Shown here piece after piece: positions 58,371 through 64,000 of a stretch of DNA of 64,000 nucleotides. How positions within the stretch are numbered: position 1 is the stretch's first letter; each line of letters opens with the position of its first letter. The stretch spans positions 17,738,659 to 17,802,658 of the forward strand of contig CM072811.1 of assembly GCA_037013495.1 (NCBI GenBank). The letters run 5' to 3'. A model generated the notes under the pieces. The model was not told the origin of the DNA. It made no database searches and saw only the letters and a list, made by a program, of their open reading frames with translations. Position numbers and translations under genes: made by a program. This DNA is from Hippophae tibetana (lineage: Eukaryota > Streptophyta > Magnoliopsida > Rosales > Elaeagnaceae).

Positions 58371-60130
58371 CAACCCTTAACTAGCTTCTTGCTAGTCTCT
58401 AGTAAAGAAAGAGGAAACTAAAAACAAAAAATAAATAAATGAAACTATCCTAAATCATTTTTTGTAGATTGGCACAGTTGCATTTATTGTATGCAATAAG
58501 CCTTTAAATCCTAATTTGCCCTAGTGGATGAGTTTAACTCTCATGAGAGCTTTCAGAGATGATACCCAAAAACATCAAACTAAAATGCAAATTTTTTAAA
58601 AGAAATACAAAAATAAACAAATAAAATACAAACAAATAACAAACTAAAATTTTAACAAAGTAAAAATTTGATATAAACGATAACAAAATGAAATAGCAAA
58701 ACTTCTCATGCTTTTAATCTCTTTTAAGTTCAATATTAAAATCCAAAGCCTAAGTTAATTTAACATTCTAAACATTCATAGTTTATTATAACTATTAGTT
58801 GAAAATTGCATTTATATTCCACATAAATAATGCATCAATATTAATTTGCCTAATTTTAGTGTTTGGAATCCAAATTTTTACTCTAAACCTTACAAGTCAT
58901 GCTTTAATATCACACTAATCCTATGGATTCAATCACTCATTCAAATGTATATGCAAATAAAGTTTATGTAAAGAATTGAACTAATAGGTTCGTATATGTT
59001 AAAAGAAGATAATGCTCAAAGTAGTGGATAATATTGATCCTATAAAATGAATCGAATGAAAGGATTAATAAAAAATCAAATACTATCCTTATGCATCAAT
59101 AAAAATCATAAAATAAAAAATTCAAGTCATATGCCTTTTAGAGATGAAGAAAATGCAATGATTTCTAAAAGATATATTTCCTATTTTTCTTTTGTTTTTA
59201 ACAATTTATCACAACTTTAATTGCTTTATGAGTCATAATATTTAGTTTATACTATTGATTTTTCTCTTTTTTTTTTTCTTTCACTATTTTTTAGAGATGT
59301 TCTTTCTTTTAAAAGAGAGGGTCATGTGCAGTTTGTACATATTTTGGTATAATTTGGTAAGTGGCTAATTTTGATTTCTTTTTATTTTTTATTGGCTTAG
59401 GTTATCCATATATGTCTCTTTTTTGGAAGTCATGCACGAATTAAGAAAAATGTATACTTTAATTTCTACTTAAGTCATTCAATTTAAGTAATAAAAATAA
59501 ATATATGATACTTTATCATATGTAAAAATTATAGTATTCAATGCAAGTGCTATAGAGATAATTTAACATTTTGAGTACTCAAAAAGAGTGTTCCAAGGTA
59601 GTCTCCACTATTTAATTCCTAAACATCAATTTTGAGTTTATCGCAATTTCAATATTTTATGATGAAATACAAATTATGACAAAAACTAACTAATTATCAC
59701 ATTATTCCATGATATGTTCAAGAAATTAATCTAACGGTGCAAAGACTTAATCATTTGCTTAAAATTAACTAAAAGATATGATAATTTAGCAAGAAAATTT
59801 TAAAATTAACCTAACTATCCTAAACTAATAAAAACAAAGAAAAATATAAATATATATTTAATAAAAAATTAAAATTTACTAAAATTTATGTAATTGTAAC
59901 GTTTTTCACCTCAATCTATTATATTGATCTCAATGTAACAATTTTAAATTAAAAGATAAAATGAAAAGAAGAGAAAAGTTAACGATTTGCTAAATGTGCT
60001 CAAGAATTTGATATGAAAAATCAAATGCATCCATCATCTCAAAGATATTAATCCACACAAATAGAATATTGTGTAATTCTTACACATGTCAATAAACAGT
60101 TCTAAATATAATAAAATTTGTTCATAAATA
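58371..60130 (-). mobile_element. 3' UTR and purine tract of N
   Basis: Minus strand ...CTAGCAAGAAGCTAGTTAAGG then GTTG before the LTR. The whole stretch aligns with the M 3' UTR (8571-10200, same orientation) and the P 3' UTR (opposite). Shared blocks include TTCTCATGCTTTTAATCTCTTTTAAGTTC (58701-58730 here, 8619-8648 in M). Confidence 0.72.
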
Positions 60131-60936
60131 TTAAAATTAGAATAAAGGTTTGAGCATAATTCTTCATGCCATCTGATTCACTTTTAAACCAAATAGTATT
60201 TGAGTGAAAGAAAAATGGGTTTGAAGAAGAAGAAAAAAAATTGTATAGAATTTGAAATGCATATTCTTATGGTTATAGTTTAAAACTTTGTTGCAACAAA
60301 AATATAATTCAGCGTAGTCAAAGAGGGACCAGTGTGCATATATGTTTTCTTTCAAACTAATTGTATCATAAGAGCCACATATTATGGCTAGCACAAGAAT
60401 CATACCACGACACATAATTGTTTTAACTAAATAAAAATAAATAAATAATAAAAATAAAATAATAAAATAATAAAATAGAATAAGAAATAAAAATAAAAGG
60501 AAATAAATACAATATAAATATAATACATATGATACAAACAATTTATTATATAATAATTTAATATTGCAATTTGTTATACATTATTACACTAATACAAGTT
60601 AAATAAATAATTACAACAAAGTTAAAATATATTATACGATAATTAAGTTAGTATACAAAAATACTAAATAAAAAATGGTTAACAAAAAGAAAAAATAAAA
60701 TAAATTAACCTTAGTAAATAAATAAAAATAAATAATGAAAATAAAGTTAAAATAAAAATTAAAGTTATTACATAAAAATACTAAAAAGAAATTAACTTAG
60801 TTAATAACTAAAATAATTTTTTTATTTTTTTATCTAACATCTTTAAGGTTTTTTTCAAATTTGTTTTAACTTTTTTTAAATATCTGACGTTAATTAATAA
60901 CATATCTAAGTTAAAAGCTCTTAAGATATTATTAAA
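60131..60936 (-). other. AT-rich interior of element N
   Basis: Poly-A/T-rich sequence (AAATAAATAAT runs at 60420-60520) without coding similarity. The hydrophobic minus-strand frame at 60164-60541 is made of TTT/TTA-rich codons and is taken as chance. Confidence 0.5.
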
Positions 60937-60955
60937 ATCCTTGCCAATGATGCCA
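60937..60955 (-). other. primer-binding-site remnant of N
   Basis: Minus strand TGGCATCATTGGCAAGGAT, a decayed TGGCGCCGTTGCCGGGGAT (tRNA-Asp type), seven bases from the 5' LTR end. Confidence 0.7.
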
Positions 60956-60961
60956 AAAACT

Positions 60962-62626
60962 TAATGCACAAATATTTGATTATAAAATAGCTTACAAGTA
61001 CAAGAATCACTTTTAAGAAAGTGATAAGTATACTTGCAAGGTTGGTCTAAAAAGAAACTATATGTTTTTAAATAATTAAACAAATTGTTAAAAAAAAATT
61101 AAACCTAAACATTATATCATAAAGTTTGGGTTTTAAATAATAACATAAAATAAAAAATGGATTCAATAAACTTCAAGCAAATAAAATTAATCATTTAATG
61201 AAGAATTTATATAATAAATTAGTTAGTTAATCATCTTTTTTCAATATTAATTATATAACTAATGATATAAATTCATGTTATTGGTTTTTTCCTTTTTATG
61301 TAAGAAAATGTCCTTAAGTGGGGCTGAAATTTTTTGTTAATAAGAAACTAATTGATTAATTATTAAATTATGATTTATTTATAAATATATAGCAAAACAC
61401 CTATTTACTACTTTAGGAAGAGTCGAATAATTTTGACTCACATACAAGGTGTCAAAAAGTTAGATTTAAGATTGATTTATCTTAGAACTAACTTTAATAT
61501 TTTGAAACTATTATAGAAAAATATGTCATAAATATATTTTTAAATAATAATTCTTATAAAAATCATTAAAATAGAGCATTACACTTAATTAGATTTAGAT
61601 AATTACATCTAACATTTAAGAGTATTATTCTAAATTAGATCCAAATAATTAAATCTTAAATCTAACTTTCATATTTTAAGTTTATTATGAAAATATATCG
61701 TTACTATATTTTTCCGTAACAAACTTGGCATAATTGTTGAATGAAGAACTAATGACCAATTTATTTAACACAAATGTTTTAACTACGTTAATTTTTTACA
61801 AGTATAATAACATTAATAATATTCCATATTATTTTTATCCATAGATGCTTAATTTAATAAATTATCAGTAAATTAAACATAGCATTCAAAACAATACAAA
61901 AAATTAATCTAAAAATAGAATAATACGTTTAAATTATACCTCAAGTGAATTCTTTCAAGTATAGAATCTCAATATTATTTTTGTATAAGCAAGACCTAAG
62001 TAGATTTACCAATAATGTTTATTGAATTGAAAGAACTATTACTGCATAAACTAAACCTATTAAACTCTCAAATTAAGGGAAGAACTTTGAAACTAAGAAA
62101 AGAAACACTTAAGAGAAAAAAAGAAAGTTGAGAGCTATTGAAATGAAGATTACAATGGGTTTAGGGATTTATATAGGGTTAGATACGCTAAAAAGAGGGA
62201 GAAAAATGTGTATAATATGATTGGGCACCACATCATGCATTTTTTTGTGCAATAGCATAAGACAGCCTGTAACATTTGAATCTCGATCCATAAATTTCAT
62301 GCCACAACACACACCATCACGGTCCATATGTTCTGTATTTTTAGAACCCCTTTTTGTACCCCTTACATTTTGTTTGGAACATATGTAGGACTTACATATG
62401 TTATTCTTTTATGTTTCATGGTTGCAATGGAGTGCTTCCAAGTACTATTTTTCAAGTGTTAATCAGTTAAATCAATTTGAAGCTATAAATACCTAAAAAG
62501 TAATAATACATACCCGTGATTCTGAAAAGATAGATTTGGTAAAATGATAATAAAACTATGCAAATACAAATCTATTTTAACATTGAAGTGCATAAAATCA
62601 TGTTATATTTATTGTTGCACTCATTA
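60962..62626 (-). mobile_element. 5' LTR of N (1665 bp)
   Basis: Aligns end to end with the M LTR, including the AGTGATAAGTATACTT block at 61020-61035, the GGAACATATGTA.G.CTTA.ATATG block near 62380 and the ATAAATACC-type TATA region near 62485. The LTR start on the right is diverged (GTTGCACTCATTA). Confidence 0.75.
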
Positions 62627-63110
62627 GTGATATGTGGCATGGTAGTAACACAGAAGGAATGTGCATGACATGTGGTAGGTGGAGTATATGTTGGTCACTA
62701 ATGTGGCTAAAAGGCACTAAGCTATCAATACACGGTGCATAAAAATTTATGAGAGGGAAGCTTTTAGCTAACGTGGAAGATGACATGATGAACGGTAGAG
62801 TTCGAAATGCGAAAGTAACACTTGGGCGATACGTGGCATGGACTACTAACATGTAGCCATATGGTACTTTCTCATTGGAATTCTAAATATTTTTAAGGGC
62901 ATCTGGGAATACTCGATATACATCCACCTAAACGTTAAAATTTAATAAAAAAAATTGCAAAAAGTTATCAAATATTATATTTTTCTCCCATTTTTACACT
63001 TTTACCTAAAAATGTTGTTCTTTTTATCCCAAAATACATTATTTAATTAAATAAACAAGTAAATATTAAGCATTACAATGATGCCATAACTCTATTTGCA
63101 TAGAGTAGCA
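62627..63110 (-). mobile_element. LTR start of Athila-like element Q (partial)
   Basis: On the minus strand it starts TGCTACTCTATGCAAATAGAG and aligns with the start of the Athila-2 LTR: ACTCTAT hairpin, CTTAATATTT.CTTGTTT, then ATTTTTGGG-like and CACGTATC/GCCACG-type words. Partial: it stops where the N LTR starts. Confidence 0.6.
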
Positions 63111-64000
63111 CCCGTACTCCCTCAAACCTAATATTTTGCTTGTCTAGACTAAAACACACAACCTAACCTACTTAAAATTAACATTTTAACATGATATAAA
63201 TAATAAATTCATAATTATATATAATAATTGTTTCAAGTATGCTCAATAAATTAGAGGATCCTTAATGATTAATTGATAACTCAACCTAGATATCAATATA
63301 GTTATCAATCTATAATGCATTTGTGTAAGGGTATGACCAATTTTTTAGATGACATAATCCAAATATGTGGGGTATGCCAAAGTAGTTCACATGCCATCAA
63401 GATAAGCTCAAGTGAACCATCAAATAGATAGTTTAAAATAGTGCTAAACTTCATAGGTCCACATCTTGCCTCTCTCTCCATTAATGTAAATGTAAGGTCT
63501 TGCAAAGCTTGTAATGTTATGATAAGGTATGGTAGGTGAGAGGAAATATTTATGCTCATCACATTCTTAGCTAATCAATAAAAAACACATGAGTTGACAT
63601 CCACAAGTGGTATACCCCCAAAATTTAGGCCTTTTTCACTTAATTTCCCACACTTTATTCATTAATGTTATTGTCTTGTGAACTAACCCCCAAATTCAAT
63701 CATTTATTCATTTGTTTTCTTTTTTTTAAAGGTTATATCTCTCATTTTCTACTACTTTGAATATAATTTTTTTAACCAAAAGATTAACTCACACTTTTTA
63801 CAAAATATATAAGCTTAACATATTGTACAATATAAACTAGGCTAGGTTAATGTATAGGTGAAATGAAATGAAATTTAATGTAATGGCTCAAAAAGGACAA
63901 TTAAAGACATAATTAATCAAGGGTGGCTGCAAATCTCAAACAATTCAAAGAATGCCTAAATTCTCCCCAATCTAATAACAACTAGGATTTCATCTCAAAA
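63111..64000 (-). mobile_element. 3' UTR of element Q, runs off the window
   Basis: The purine tract on the minus strand, GACAAGCAAAATATTAGG then TTTGAGGGAGTACGGG, matches the Athila-2 tract (GAACAAGCAAAGAGTTAAG then TTTGAGGGTG). Beyond it no coding similarity was recognised, and the element continues past the window edge. Confidence 0.5.

Larger units (their letters stand above)
55388..62626 (-). mobile_element. LTR-retroelement N (P/M family) with two LTRs
   Basis: Minus-strand order: 5' LTR (62626 to 60962), primer-site remnant (60955 to 60937), an AT-rich interior without coding similarity (to about 60130), the family 3' UTR (to about 58400), purine tract, and 3' LTR (58370 to 55388) split by solo LTR C. 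No gag, pol or extra ORF is recognisable, so this copy is a shell of two LTRs plus untranslated sequence. The 3' LTR is partial at the Athila-2 side. Broken, old. Confidence 0.72.

Noticed and set aside
60164-60541. 125-codon hydrophobic minus-strand frame resembling a membrane protein
   Set aside because: TTT/TTA-rich low complexity in the interior of element N; no homologue recognised.
63050-63110. Could the ACTCTATTTGCATAGAGT stretch be a plus-strand LTR start?
   Set aside because: The palindrome reads both ways, but the purine tract and the following similarity to the Athila-2 LTR fit only the minus strand.
1-64000. CRISPR arrays, bacterial operons, rRNA or tRNA genes, organelle DNA inserts
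   Set aside because: None seen; the window is plant nuclear DNA. Primer-binding sites match tRNA ends only and are not tRNA genes.

Overview
This is a gene-poor, strongly AT-rich stretch of nuclear DNA from a seed plant, most likely a eudicot, of the kind found in pericentromeric or other repeat-filled chromatin. The evidence is Athila/Tat-type Ty3/gypsy retroelement fossils with tRNA-Asp primer sites, solo LTRs with 5-bp target duplications, CACTA and hAT ends, a LINE ORF1 scrap, and two hairpins of the land-plant miR169 family. No complete protein-coding host gene was recognised. All dating and family statements come from reading the sequence, not from searches.

Layout. 1-2150: low-copy DNA with a MIR169 hairpin on the minus strand (908-1054). 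2160-4200: Tat-like LTR end, primer site and gag. 4230-8570: plus-strand element P (extra ORF, 3' UTR, LTR), abutting tail-to-tail with minus-strand element M of the same family (8571-17599), whose interior carries solo LTR A. 17640-21370: Tat-like gag scrap, LTR D1, two E repeats and a scrap of P/M/N-type LTR with its primer site. 21370-23845: low-copy DNA with a second MIR169 hairpin (21762-21931, minus) and a TATA box on the same strand just upstream. 23854-24947: non-autonomous hAT element with an 8-bp target duplication. 24956-28400: low-copy DNA with no recognised gene. 28405-29662: LTR D2 and E-type sequence. 29663-32860: fold-back repeats and one possible host exon (minus, 31892-32158). 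32860-37455: chromovirus-like protease scrap, E repeats, LINE ORF1 scrap and a minus-strand integrase scrap. 37500-47471: Athila-1, with solo LTR B inserted in its interior. 47472-48105: CACTA end. 48106-55387: Athila-2. 55388-62626: element N (minus; P/M family), whose 3' LTR holds solo LTR C. 62627-64000: minus-strand end of another Athila-like element, Q.

The window is a nest of dead retroelements in which the order of events can be partly read: solo LTR B landed in Athila-1, solo LTR A in element M, and solo LTR C in the LTR of N, each with a visible 5-bp duplication. The elements most likely to matter to the living plant are the two MIR169-like hairpins. Both read best on the minus strand, and both differ from the usual miR169 sequence at position 14. 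miR169 is known to guide cleavage of NF-YA (CCAAT-binding factor) mRNAs. Whether these copies are expressed cannot be told from sequence alone.
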